Below are positions 1-7,567 of a DNA stretch of 64,000 nucleotides, in pieces. Below the pieces are notes generated by a model. That model made no database searches. It was given only the letters and a program-made list of their open reading frames with translations, and was not told the DNA's origin. Numbering within the stretch: the first letter of the stretch is position 1; each line of letters begins with the position of its first letter. Source of the DNA: 3-1-20CM-4-69-9 sp963833655 (lineage in GTDB: Bacteria > Actinomycetota > Thermoleophilia > Gaiellales > Gaiellaceae); NCBI GenBank assembly GCA_963833655.1, contig CAWHYL010000006.1, positions 1 to 64,000 of the forward strand. The letters run 5' to 3'. The translations under genes and the position numbers were made by a program.

Positions 1-26
1 CAGCCGAGTGTCGAGAGCTGTAAGCG

Positions 27-746
27 CTAGAGCTGGTCGAGCCAGGCGAGCACGTTGGGGGCCGCGTCGTTGATGTTGGTCAGCATGCCTTCGTGGTCGT
101 GGCGGGGAAACGAGACGTGTTGTAGGCCGTGGCGGTCGAGGCCGGAGGCGAGTTGCTCTGTGCCACCGGGGCCCATTTCCTCGTCCTGGTCCCCCCAGAA
201 TGCGAACAGCGGGCAGGGCAGGTCACTGACCAGCGAGTCTGCAGGCAGTTCTGAGAGTTCACGGTAGAAGGCGAGCGCGGCTCGGTTGTCGAAATGGGCG
301 TCGACGCGGGCCCAGGCAGCGGGATCGGACTTCGCAGCCTCACTTTGACGTTGGATTTCCGGGTAGAGGTAGGTGTAATCGCCGACGATCGGAAAGCCAC
401 CCGAGACAACCGCGTCCGCTTTGCCCGTGAGCTGCGCAAGCCAGGGGGCGAACGCCCCGGTGAACGAGTAGCCGAGAACGAAGAACCGGTCGAACCCGAC
501 CGCCTGCATGACTGCGATCAGATCATCGGCCAGGTCGCGGACTCGGTAGGGAGCATCTGCGTCGAGGCGGCTGCTGGTGGCGAACCCGCGTGGGCTCGCC
601 GTGATTACCGTGAAGCGCTGGGTGAACGGGCTGAGATCGAGGTAATCCGGCCAGGAGAAGTTCAGGTGGGGCAGCAGCAACGCCGGGCCTGATCCACCAC
701 ACACGTCGTATCGCAGTTCCAGGCCGCCTCGGGCAAGCGTCGACAC
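27..746 (-). CDS. alpha/beta-fold hydrolase
   Basis: Predicted cytoplasmic hydrolase of the alpha/beta fold, 239 residues, starting at GTG 746. The nucleophile elbow reads GYSFTG around residue 92, with Ser94 as likely nucleophile; the usual second Gly of GxSxG is Thr. A GDQDEE segment near residue 186 and HDHEG near residue 219 fit the acid and the catalytic His. No signal peptide is visible. It stands alone, divergent from the SnoaL-like gene at 949. The substrate cannot be inferred; the fold also covers esterases, haloalkane dehalogenases and lyases. Confidence 0.8.
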   Translation of the reverse strand: MSTLARGGLELRYDVCGGSGPALLLPHLNFSWPDYLDLSPFTQRFTVITASPRGFATSSRLDADAPYRVRDLADDLIAVMQAVGFDRFFVLGYSFTGAFAPWLAQLTGKADAVVSGGFPIVGDYTYLYPEIQRQSEAAKSDPAAWARVDAHFDNRAALAFYRELSELPADSLVSDLPCPLFAFWGDQDEEMGPGGTEQLASGLDRHGLQHVSFPRHDHEGMLTNINDAAPNVLAWLDQL

Positions 747-948
747 TGGGCCGCGAGTCTACTTTCGGATGAGCAGCCAGCCATCGCTCAGGGGTCATTC
801 CGGAACACTGGCCCAAGTCGGCGACGTCTCCCCGCTGCCGATCCCGGGCGAAAGCGGGCGTCCCGGGGCAGCGCTCGCCTCCGATTGTCAGGAGACCGTC
901 CAGCGTGGGACTATCCGGCCCACCGCAACCGACAGGAGGTACGGCCTG

Positions 949-1362
949 ATGGCTGATCCCAAGCACGTCGTCGAACGGCATGTCGACGCATTCAACGCGC
1001 GAGACGCGGACGCCGAGCCGTGGAGCGACGACGGCGAACTCGTCGCACCGAACGCGTCGATGCATGGCCGCGAGCAGGTTCTGGGCTTCCTTGGCGTGAA
1101 CTGGGACGCGTTCCCGGATGGGCGTCTTGAGACTTCGCGCCTGCTTGCCGAAGGATCCATCGTCGCCGCCGAGGGCCGGTTCATAGGCACGCACACTGGT
1201 GTCATGCGCACGCCGGCGGGCGATGTCGCGGCCACGGGACGAGACGTCGACTTGCGCTGGATGTCGAGTTATCAGGTTCGCGGCGACGAGCTGGCCTCGG
1301 AACACCTCTACTTCGATCAGGCAGAACTGCTCGGCCAACTCGGACTGATGCCGGCGACCTAG
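949..1362 (+). CDS. SnoaL-like ester cyclase family protein
   Basis: Small (137 residues) NTF2-fold protein of the SnoaL/ester-cyclase type. The start at ATG 949 is chosen because a perfect AGGAGGT Shine-Dalgarno sequence lies at 934-940, eight bases upstream; the frame is open further upstream but carries no family sequence there. A 'GTHTG' segment, an acidic N-terminal 'FNARD' and the C-terminal 'ELLGQLGLMP' are shared with the paralogue at 4841-5278. Such proteins range from polyketide cyclases to enzymes of unknown substrate, so no reaction is assigned. It ends 55 bp before the first IS110 copy. Confidence 0.8.
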   Translation: MADPKHVVERHVDAFNARDADAEPWSDDGELVAPNASMHGREQVLGFLGVNWDAFPDGRLETSRLLAEGSIVAAEGRFIGTHTGVMRTPAGDVAATGRDVDLRWMSSYQVRGDELASEHLYFDQAELLGQLGLMPAT

Positions 1363-1708
1363 CGCGCTCCCGCCTCGCGTGAGGGCGGCTGCTGCCTTCC
1401 TGGCCGGGCTTCAAATGACATTCCCGAACTGTGAGTGTGCCGGCGTCCCGTCTGGGGCGTTTGTCAGGTTGGCGTCGGTGCTCTTTGTTCGTGACTCGAT
1501 TCTCGAATGACCCGTCGTTGCGGTGTCTTTCCAGTGATTTGTCCGATCAGAGGGAGTCCGGCCGGCCGGGCGCCCGCTTGCTGGCGCTGGGGAGCTTGGT
1601 CCGCGGTTCTGAGCGCGTGACCGTCACGAGGTCGCCCGCGCGTTTCCACCCAGACGGCACCGGTTCGTGTCCCCCCAACGCTCGGCTGGGTGGAGAGTCA
1701 GTTCTCGG

Positions 1709-2830
1709 ATGCTCGCAGATCAGCTGGACTACGTCGTCGGTGTCGACCCGCACCGCGACTCGCACGCGCTCGCGGTCGTGCACATCGTCAGTGGCACGGC
1801 CTAGTTGTAGTTCTGAGTCGATGGTTCATCCGGAACACCGGAGGCTGAGCGCTGTCGAGGCAGCTGGAGCTCAAGGAGGCGACCAGGATGGATCTGCAGG
1901 GTAACGCGGCTCTCAGTTGGAGCGGCAGGCGCGAGCTCGCGGCGCCGTGTCGTTGATCAGGGTTGGACGCTGACGGCGGCGGCCGAGGCCGCCGGTGTCA
2001 GCGTGCGCTGTGCGCGCAAGTGGGTAGGCCGCTACCGCGCGCGGCGATCGGCGAGCTGCTCGATCGCTCGTCGGCGCCGCGGCGGGTCGCAACGCACGAC
2101 CCGGAGCGGGTCGCGGTGATCGTCAAGCTGCGACGGCTGCGGATGACGGCGGCCGAGATCGCCGAGACGTTGCAGATGCCGCACTTGAGGCTGCACGGGA
2201 AGGAGCAGTCAACGCCAAGCGGGCCGGGCTCTGCCAGCTACGCGACCTGCTGATCACGACCCCGGAGCCGCTGCGCAGCCAATTGCGGCCGCTGACACGG
2301 GGCGGCTGCTCGCCTCGCAGCAACCCGACCCGACGGTCGCCGAGACCCAGAGCTCCGCGGCAGCACGATCGCGCTGCGCTCGATCGCCCGCCGCGTCCTC
2401 CAGCTGACCGCCGAGGAACGCGAACTCGCACGCGAGATCGAAACGCTCACCCGCAAGCTGGCGCCGCAGGCTGCTCGGCCAGCCAGGCGTCGGACCGCAC
2501 GCAGCGGCACAACTCGTCCTCTCCTGGTCACACCAGGGCCGCATCGGATCGGAAGCCGCCTTCGCGCGACTCGCCGGCGCTGCGCCGATCCCCGCCTCCT
2601 CCGGTCAGACGATCCGCTACCGACTCGACCGATCAGGCGACCGCAAACTCAACCGCGCCCTACACATGATCCTCGTCACACGGAAACGCTCACACCCCGC
2701 GACGATCGCCTACATCGAGCGACGCCTCCAAGAAGGCAAGACACGACGCGAAGCAAACCGTTGCCTCAAGCGCTACCTCGCCCGCAGCCTCTACCGCCTC
2801 CTCGAACACGGAGCACCACTGCCGACTTGA
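1709..2830 (+). pseudogene. IS110 transposase remnant, disrupted
   Basis: Starts with the same ATG and first 30 codons as the intact transposase at 3739, including GVDPHRDSH with the first DEDD aspartate. It then runs into foreign sequence at about 1800. Homology resumes at about 2187 ('ctgcacgggaagg' onward) and continues to the same TGA at 2828-2830. The Glu and second Asp pair of the DEDD catalytic centre lie in the missing segment. Further frameshifts interrupt the C-terminal serine domain, near 2300 and 2470. It cannot make a functional recombinase. Confidence 0.85.
1805..2187 (+). pseudogene. IS481-family transposase, 5' fragment
   Basis: An ATG at 1888 opens a frame with an IS481-type helix-turn-helix N-terminus. 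In pieces it reads 'VVDQGWTLTAAAEAAGVSV', 'ARKWVGRYRA', 'LLDRSSAPRR', then a second helix region 'LRRLRMTAAEIAETLQMP'. At least two frameshifts separate these pieces, and the DDE catalytic domain is absent because the sequence returns to IS110 at about 2181-2187. The 5' edge near 1805 ('tgtagttctgagtcg') may be the IS481 left end, but no partner repeat is present to prove it. The right junction falls in a short 'gcacttg' shared by both elements. Confidence 0.7.
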
Positions 2831-2929
2831 CAGACATAGAAGCATCGCTGGCCCAAGCGGGCGACCCTTACCTCGCCGACTGCCTTGCGCAGGACGTTCC
2901 CAGTGACCGTCGCCGAGCCCAAGGCCTCC

Positions 2930-3325
2930 TTAGCGGACAGGTTCAGATTGATGCGTCGAGCGTGCCCGAGGGACATCTTGCTCTAGCCCTGGCGGGTCAG
3001 GCAGGATCACCCGTACCTCCTGTGCACAGCGGCAGGCGGCGGCGATCTTGGCAGCCCACTCCAGCGCCTCCTCGCGAGAGGGCACATCGACTATCGAGAA
3101 GCCGCCGATGACCTCCTTGGTCTCCGGGAACGGGCCGTCGGTGACCAGCCCGTCGGTTGTCACGATGCTCGCCCTCTGGCTTTCCAATCCGGCGCCATAG
3201 ACCCAGACCCCCGCGTCTTGCGCCTCCTTGACCACCTCCATCGCGGCCTTGGCCACGTCCGGAAGCTCATCCTCGGGGAAGGTCATCCAGCCGTCATCGA
3301 ACGAGATCAGGTAGCGCGTCACCAT
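2930..3325 (-). CDS. YCII/DGPF-domain protein
   Basis: 131-residue protein starting at ATG 3325. It has the hallmark segment 'TDGPFPETKEVIGGF' (about residues 61-75) followed by the 'EALEWAAKI' helix of the YCII-related (DGPF) family, which has a ferredoxin-like fold. In actinobacteria these genes often accompany ECF sigma factors of the ECF42 type, but none is visible here. The last 20 or so residues after 'VRVILP' look unlike the family and run toward the IS110 copy 1 right end, so the C-terminus may have been altered by the insertion. Biochemical role unknown. Confidence 0.75.
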   Translation of the reverse strand: MVTRYLISFDDGWMTFPEDELPDVAKAAMEVVKEAQDAGVWVYGAGLESQRASIVTTDGLVTDGPFPETKEVIGGFSIVDVPSREEALEWAAKIAAACRCAQEVRVILPDPPGLEQDVPRARSTHQSEPVR

Positions 3326-3447
3326 GCCTCCCTTGTCTCCCGGCGGCCTCCTCTGGCCGCCTCTTCTCCTGCTAGACGAACGGCTGCCTTCGGAGTCGAC
3401 ACTGTGCCAAGCGAATTTCTTGCACGAACGCTCTTCCCGCTCAAGTC

Positions 3448-3738
3448 ACATTCGCGAACTGTGAGTGTGCCGGCGTCCCGTCTGGGGCGTTTGTCAGGTT
3501 GGCGTCGGTGCTCTTTGTTCGTGACTCGATTCTCGAATGACCCGTCGTTGCGGTGTCTTTCCAGTGATTTGTCCGATCAGAGAGTCCGGTACCGGCCTGG
3601 CGCCCGCTTGCTGGCCTGATCAGAAGCCTGTCCGCGTTCTGAGCGCGTGACCCGTCACAGTTCTGCCGCCCGCGGTTTCCACCCCAGACCGGCACCGGTT
3701 CGTGTCCCCCCAACGCTCGGCTGGAGGTCAGTTCTCGG
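3448..3738 (+). ncRNA. putative IS110 bridge RNA region (copy 2 leader)
   Basis: The 291-bp leader between the element's left end and the transposase ATG has no plausible gene but is conserved with copy 3 (5405-5695). It retains possible pairings such as GATCAG with CTGATC around 'cgcccgcttgctggc', and GTGAC with GTCAC near 3646-3658. In IS110-group elements such as IS621, the long left non-coding end is transcribed as a structured guide RNA that base-pairs with donor and target DNA. That this leader does the same is inferred from position, length and conservation. Exact RNA ends and loops were not determined. Confidence 0.55.
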
Positions 3739-4785
3739 ATGCTCGCAGATCAGCTGGACTACGTCGTCGGTGTCGACCCGCACCGCGACTCGCACGCGCT
3801 CGCGGTCGTGCACATCGTCAGTGGCACGGTCGTGTTTGAGTCGACGGTCACCGCGAACACCGACGGCTACGCGCAGGCGCTGAAGCTCGTCGACCAGTAC
3901 GCCGCAGGGCGACGAGCGTTCGCGATCGAAGGTACCGGCTCGTTCGGTGCCGGTCTCACTCGCTTCCTGACGGGCCGGGGCGAGCGCGTGCTCGAGGTCG
4001 GCAGGCTACGGCGGGAACGCCGTTCGGGCGGCAAGACAGACGCGCTCGATGCTGTCCGTGCCGCCCGCGGTGCGCTCACCCAGCAGCGTCCGGCGACGCC
4101 TCGTGCCGGCGGCGAGCGCCAGGCGTTGCAGGCACTTGTGGCTGCACGGGAAGGAGCAGTCAACGCCAAGCGGGCCGGGCTCTGCCAGCTACGCGACCTG
4201 CTGATCACGACCCCGGAGCCGCTGCGCAGCCAATTGCGGCCGCTGACACGGGCGCGGCTGCTGCAACGCCTCGCAGCAACCCGACCCGACGGTCGCCGAG
4301 ACCCAGAGCTCCGCGGCAGCACGATCGCGCTGCGCTCGATCGCCCGCCGCGTCCTCCAGCTGACCGCCGAGGAACGCGAACTCGCACGCGAGATCGAAAC
4401 GCTCACCCGCAAGCTGGCGCCGCAGCTGCTCGGCCAGCCAGGCGTCGGACCGCACGCAGCGGCACAACTCGTCCTCTCCTGGTCACACCAGGGCCGCATC
4501 GGATCGGAAGCCGCCTTCGCGCGACTCGCCGGCGCTGCGCCGATCCCCGCCTCCTCCGGTCAGACGATCCGCTACCGACTCGACCGATCAGGCGACCGCA
4601 AACTCAACCGCGCCCTACACATGATCCTCGTCACACGGAAACGCTCACACCCCGCGACGATCGCCTACATCGAGCGACGCCTCCAAGAAGGCAAGACACG
4701 ACGCGAAGCAAACCGTTGCCTCAAGCGCTACCTCGCCCGCAGCCTCTACCGCCTCCTCGAACACGGAGCACCACTGCCGACTTGA
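3739..4785 (+). CDS. IS110-family transposase (RuvC-like/serine recombinase)
   Basis: Complete 348-residue IS110 recombinase. The N-terminal DEDD (RuvC-like) domain shows Asp13 (GVDPHRDSH), Glu64 (FAIEGTG), Asp101 and Asp104 (GKTDALDA). The C-terminal Transposase_20 domain includes a helix-hairpin-helix-like 'LLGQPGVGPHAA' and the reactive-serine motif 'IPASSGQT' at about 269-276. In characterised members both domains assemble a composite active site guided by a bridge RNA. A GGAGGT Shine-Dalgarno sequence precedes the ATG by about ten bases. All key residues are intact, so it is probably active. Confidence 0.95.
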   Translation: MLADQLDYVVGVDPHRDSHALAVVHIVSGTVVFESTVTANTDGYAQALKLVDQYAAGRRAFAIEGTGSFGAGLTRFLTGRGERVLEVGRLRRERRSGGKTDALDAVRAARGALTQQRPATPRAGGERQALQALVAAREGAVNAKRAGLCQLRDLLITTPEPLRSQLRPLTRARLLQRLAATRPDGRRDPELRGSTIALRSIARRVLQLTAEERELAREIETLTRKLAPQLLGQPGVGPHAAAQLVLSWSHQGRIGSEAAFARLAGAAPIPASSGQTIRYRLDRSGDRKLNRALHMILVTRKRSHPATIAYIERRLQEGKTRREANRCLKRYLARSLYRLLEHGAPLPT

Positions 4786-4840
4786 CAGACATAGAAGCAT
4801 CACCGGCCCACCGCACGCACACTCTCCGGTAGCGCGGCGC

Positions 4841-5278
4841 CTAGGTAGACGCGGCTCCGGGCATCAGCCCTAACTGCGCGAAGAGTTCGAGCTGGTCGTA
4901 GTAGATGCGGATGGAGCGGATCTTGCCGCCCCGGAACCGAAAAATCCCGACAAACGGAAAGTCAAACCGCTTCCCGGTCGCGGGAACCTCAACTCCATCC
5001 GGGGTTCTCAGCGGACCCGTGTGCGTCCCCACATACCGCGCCTCCTCCACCACAGACTCTCCGTCCGCAAACAAGACGACGTCGCAACTCATACGATCTG
5101 GAGCGGCCGTCAGGAGCGCGTCGAAGTACTTCTCCTGCAAGTCCGCCAGCCCTGAAATCCGCTGGCCGCCGGGCGCCTGGTAGACAACATCCTCGGCATA
5201 AAGCCTGGCCCACGCGTCACGATCCCCGGCGTTCCAATACTCGATCGCCTGCTCGAGCACCTCTCTTGCTTGATTCAT
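4841..5278 (-). CDS. SnoaL-like ester cyclase family protein (second paralogue)
   Basis: 145-residue NTF2-fold protein. ATG 5278 is preferred over GTG 5284 because AAGGGA sits nine bases upstream. It carries 'YVGTHTGPLRTPDGVEVPATGKRFDF', a typical ester-cyclase core, and ends 'ELFAQLGLMP', matching the C-terminus of the gene at 949. It lies between IS110 copies 2 and 3, whose ends are about 44 bp downstream and 126 bp upstream. Function is unknown beyond the fold; a polyketide-cyclase or limonene-epoxide-hydrolase-like role is possible. Confidence 0.8.
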   Translation of the reverse strand: MNQAREVLEQAIEYWNAGDRDAWARLYAEDVVYQAPGGQRISGLADLQEKYFDALLTAAPDRMSCDVVLFADGESVVEEARYVGTHTGPLRTPDGVEVPATGKRFDFPFVGIFRFRGGKIRSIRIYYDQLELFAQLGLMPGAAST

Positions 5279-5404
5279 TGCCACCCATCCCTTCTGGTCT
5301 TACGACGCTTCGGAAAAACGACGCCAGTCTCATCAGCCTATTTTCGTTTCCGGCCGACGAGGTTGAGTCCAACGGAGGTGCGCGGCAAGATCAATCGGTC
5401 GGCG

Positions 5405-5695
5405 ACATTCGCGAACTGTGAGTGTGCGGGTGGTCCCGTCTGGGGCGTTTGTCAGGTTGGCGTCGGTGCTCTTTGGTTGTGACTCGATTCGCGAATGACT
5501 CCGCTGGCGGATGTCTTTCCAGTGATTTGTCCGATCAGAGACTCCGGTGCCGGTCTGGCGCCCGCTTGCTGGCCTGATCAGAAGCCTGTCCGCGTCTCGA
5601 GCGCGTGACCCGTCACAGTTCTGCCGCCCGCGGTTTCCACCCCAGACCGACACCGTTCGTGTCCCCCAACGCTTCGGCTGGAGGTCGGTTCTCGG
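5405..5695 (+). ncRNA. putative IS110 bridge RNA region (copy 3 leader)
   Basis: Leader of the same length (291 bp) as in copy 2. Long invariant blocks ('tctggggcgtttgtcagg', 'gtctttccagtgatttgtcc', 'cgcccgcttgctggcctgat') alternate with short variable stretches. The GATCAG/CTGATC and GTGAC/GTCAC pairings are preserved. That mix of conserved stems and variable loops is what a guide RNA with reprogrammed target-binding loops would show, but this remains an inference from position and comparison with copy 2. Confidence 0.55.
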
Positions 5696-6742
5696 ATGCT
5701 TGCAGATCAGCTGGACTACGTCGTCGGTGTCGACCCGCACCGCGACTCTCATGCGCTCGCGATCGTGCATGTCGGGAGCGGCGCGGTCGTCTTCGAGGCG
5801 ACGGTCGTCGCGAGCAGCGACGGGTACGCGCAGGTGTTGAAGCTCGTCGACCAGCACGCAACCGGTCGGCGAGCGTTCGCTATCGAAGGCACCGGCTCGT
5901 TCGGTGCCGGTCTGACGCGCTTCCTGACCGTGCGCGGCGAGCAGGTGCTCGAGGTAGGCCGCTTGCGGCGGGAGCGCCGCTCCGGCGGCAAGACCGACGC
6001 GCTCGACGCAGTCCGCGCCGCACGCAGTGTGCTCGCAAGCGAGCGGCCCGCGACACCGCGCGCGGGCGGCGAACGCCAGGCGCTGCAGGCGTTGGTAGCC
6101 GCCCGGGAAGGCGCGGTCAACGCCAAGCGTGCCGGCCTCTGCCAGCTCCGCGACCTGCTGATCACAACCCCCGAGCCGCTGCGCAGCCAGCTGCGGCCGC
6201 TCACCCGCGCTCGGCTGCTGCAACGCCTCGCAGCCACACGACCCGGCGGCGGACGAGATCCCGAGCTGCGCGGCAGCATGCTCGCGCTGCGCTCGATCGC
6301 CCGACGCGTGCTGCAACTGACCGCTGAGGAACGGGAGCTCGCCCACGAGATCGAAACGATCACCCGCAGGCTCGCACCGCAGCTGCTCGACCAGCCTGGT
6401 GTTGGACCGCACGCGGCCGCACAGCTCGTCCTCTCCTGGTCACACCACGGCCGTATCGAATCGGAAGCGGCATTCGCACGTCTCGCCGGCGCGGCACCGA
6501 TCCCGGCTTCCTCCGGGCAGACGGTCCGCTACCGGCTCGACCGAAGCGGCGACCGAAAGCTCAACCGCGCACTGCACATGATCCTCGTTACACGGAAACG
6601 CTCACACCCAGCCACGATCGTCTACATCAAACGGCGGCTGGAAGAAGGCAAGACACGACGCGAGGCAAACCGCTGCCTCAAGCGCTACCTCGCCCGCAGC
6701 CTCTACCGCCTCCTCGAACACGGACCACCAGAGACGACTTGA
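5696..6742 (+). CDS. IS110-family transposase
   Basis: 348 residues, same length as the copy 2 enzyme and collinear without gaps. It keeps the DEDD residues (GVDPHRDSH, FAIEGTG, GKTDALDA) and the reactive-serine motif IPASSGQT. Many differences from copy 2 are conservative and spread over the gene, which argues for purifying selection or an older, still functional lineage rather than decay. GGAGGT lies about ten bases before the ATG. Probably active, acting on its own element's ends and guide RNA. Confidence 0.95.
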   Translation: MLADQLDYVVGVDPHRDSHALAIVHVGSGAVVFEATVVASSDGYAQVLKLVDQHATGRRAFAIEGTGSFGAGLTRFLTVRGEQVLEVGRLRRERRSGGKTDALDAVRAARSVLASERPATPRAGGERQALQALVAAREGAVNAKRAGLCQLRDLLITTPEPLRSQLRPLTRARLLQRLAATRPGGGRDPELRGSMLALRSIARRVLQLTAEERELAHEIETITRRLAPQLLDQPGVGPHAAAQLVLSWSHHGRIESEAAFARLAGAAPIPASSGQTVRYRLDRSGDRKLNRALHMILVTRKRSHPATIVYIKRRLEEGKTRREANRCLKRYLARSLYRLLEHGPPETT

Positions 6743-6846
6743 CAGACATAGAAGACATTGCCCAGGCCACGGGACGGACGCTCAGTGGAACTCGCCGCTT
6801 GCCGAACGTGGCGGACACCTTGCGCCGCATGGGTGCGCTCGCAGGA

Positions 6847-7256
6847 GTGAAGACCCCCGCACACCGCCTATCGCGTCAGCGAGTTGCCTGCGCAGCTTCT
6901 CTTCGGCACTGGGATACGTTGAGATCGGACGCATTGATATTGGCGGTGGTACGACGCTGACCGTGCTCGGTTTCCCGGACGAAGAGGTTGCGACGCTCGA
7001 GTTCGTTCACCGGCCCGGTGACGGCGCGGTCGACATCGGCACCGGGTTCAGCCACTGGTCGTCCAGGTCGCAAACCTCGGCGCAATCATCGCTTCGCTGT
7101 CGCGCTCCGGAGTGGACCCCGGTCCCGTGGAATCTTCCGGCGGTCCCGACGGTCCGCAGACGGCGTGGCTACCGACCCCGACGGCTACCGGATCGAACTG
7201 GTGCAATGGCCTCCTGGTCACGCTGACGGCTCACTGCCGCCGACTTCGGCTACTAG
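6847..7256 (+). pseudogene. glyoxalase/VOC-family protein, frameshifted
   Basis: Read across three frames, this segment gives a continuous vicinal-oxygen-chelate protein. Successive pieces are 'PHTAYRVSEL', 'GRIDIGGGTTLTVLGFPDEE', 'VATLEFVHRPGDGAVDIGTG', 'NLGAIIASLSRSGVDPGPVE', 'SSGGPDGPQTAWL', 'DPDGYRIELVQWPPGHADG', ending at TAG 7254-7256. At least three frame changes break it (near 6860, 7050 and 7175). A GTG at 6847 is the likely original start. The gene lies about 90 bp past IS110 copy 3. The interval 6755-6846 before it holds nothing I recognise. Confidence 0.75.
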
Positions 7257-7315
7257 GCGGCGCCGGTTCGAAGGTCGACCTCACTGCAGACGAGTCAGGC
7301 CAACACAACTGACTC

Positions 7316-7525
7316 CTAAGGGCCCGCTCGGGAGAGCGCCGAATGCAACGCGAATCGAGCCATGTTTCGCTCGGTTCGAGACAAAACCGGCGTCAAAAGC
7401 AACTTGAGCGCGTCGCGGAAAGGCTTATTCATGCGCTCGAAATGGCGTTCTTTCAAATTCGGTTTCCCGTCGATATGCAGGACTTTAATCCCAAGGTCGC
7501 AGGTTTCGAGACCTGGCCGGCCCAT
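7316..7525 (-). other. unassigned segment of lower GC with a short open frame
   Basis: The interval 7257-7567 lies between the broken VOC gene and a membrane-protein gene. Within it, about 7370-7500 is visibly lower in GC than its surroundings. A minus-strand frame of 69 codons contains 'LGIKVLHIDGKPNLKERHFE', which looks like protein but matches no family I recognise. No convincing ribosome binding site was seen. It may be a remnant of foreign DNA or a gene fragment; I assign no function. Confidence 0.25.
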
Positions 7526-7567
7526 CGGGAACGGCCTCCAATGGGTGGGCGTCGCACGTTCGCCCGG

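Larger units (their letters stand above)
1418..2842 (+). mobile_element. degenerate IS110-family element, copy 1 (chimeric with IS481)
   Basis: The left part (1418-1799) and right part (about 2187-2842) are nearly identical to the intact element at 3448-4797. They share the leader beginning 'acattc..gaactgtgag', the transposase start and the right end 'gacagacatagaag'. The roughly 310 bp of transposase corresponding to 3830-4137 are missing and replaced by about 385 bp of an IS481-type element. Small indels also break the reading frame in the 3' part, for example an extra G near 2470. The copy is therefore inactive. The outer ends are set by where the three copies stop matching and are accurate to a few bases. 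Confidence 0.85.
3448..4797 (+). mobile_element. IS110-family insertion sequence, copy 2 (intact)
   Basis: About 1350 bp, from 'acattcgcgaactg' to 'gacagacatagaag'. The ends were set by comparison with copies at 1418 and 5405. It has a 291-bp non-coding leader, one complete transposase and about 12 bp after the stop. As usual for IS110 there are no terminal inverted repeats and no clear target duplication. Only a CA(T) is common to both junctions. Its length equals that of copy 3, and its sequence is nearly identical to the surviving parts of copy 1. Confidence 0.9.
5405..6754 (+). mobile_element. IS110-family insertion sequence, copy 3 (intact)
   Basis: 1350 bp, collinear with copy 2 but clearly more diverged, with scattered substitutions throughout leader and gene. 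Left end 'acattcgcgaactg', right end 'gacagacatagaag'. The left junction reads GACATT and the right flank also reads GACATT, which may be a short core repeat or chance. It inserted upstream of the SnoaL-like gene at 4841-5278, and its right flank leads into a decayed glyoxalase-like gene. Confidence 0.9.
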
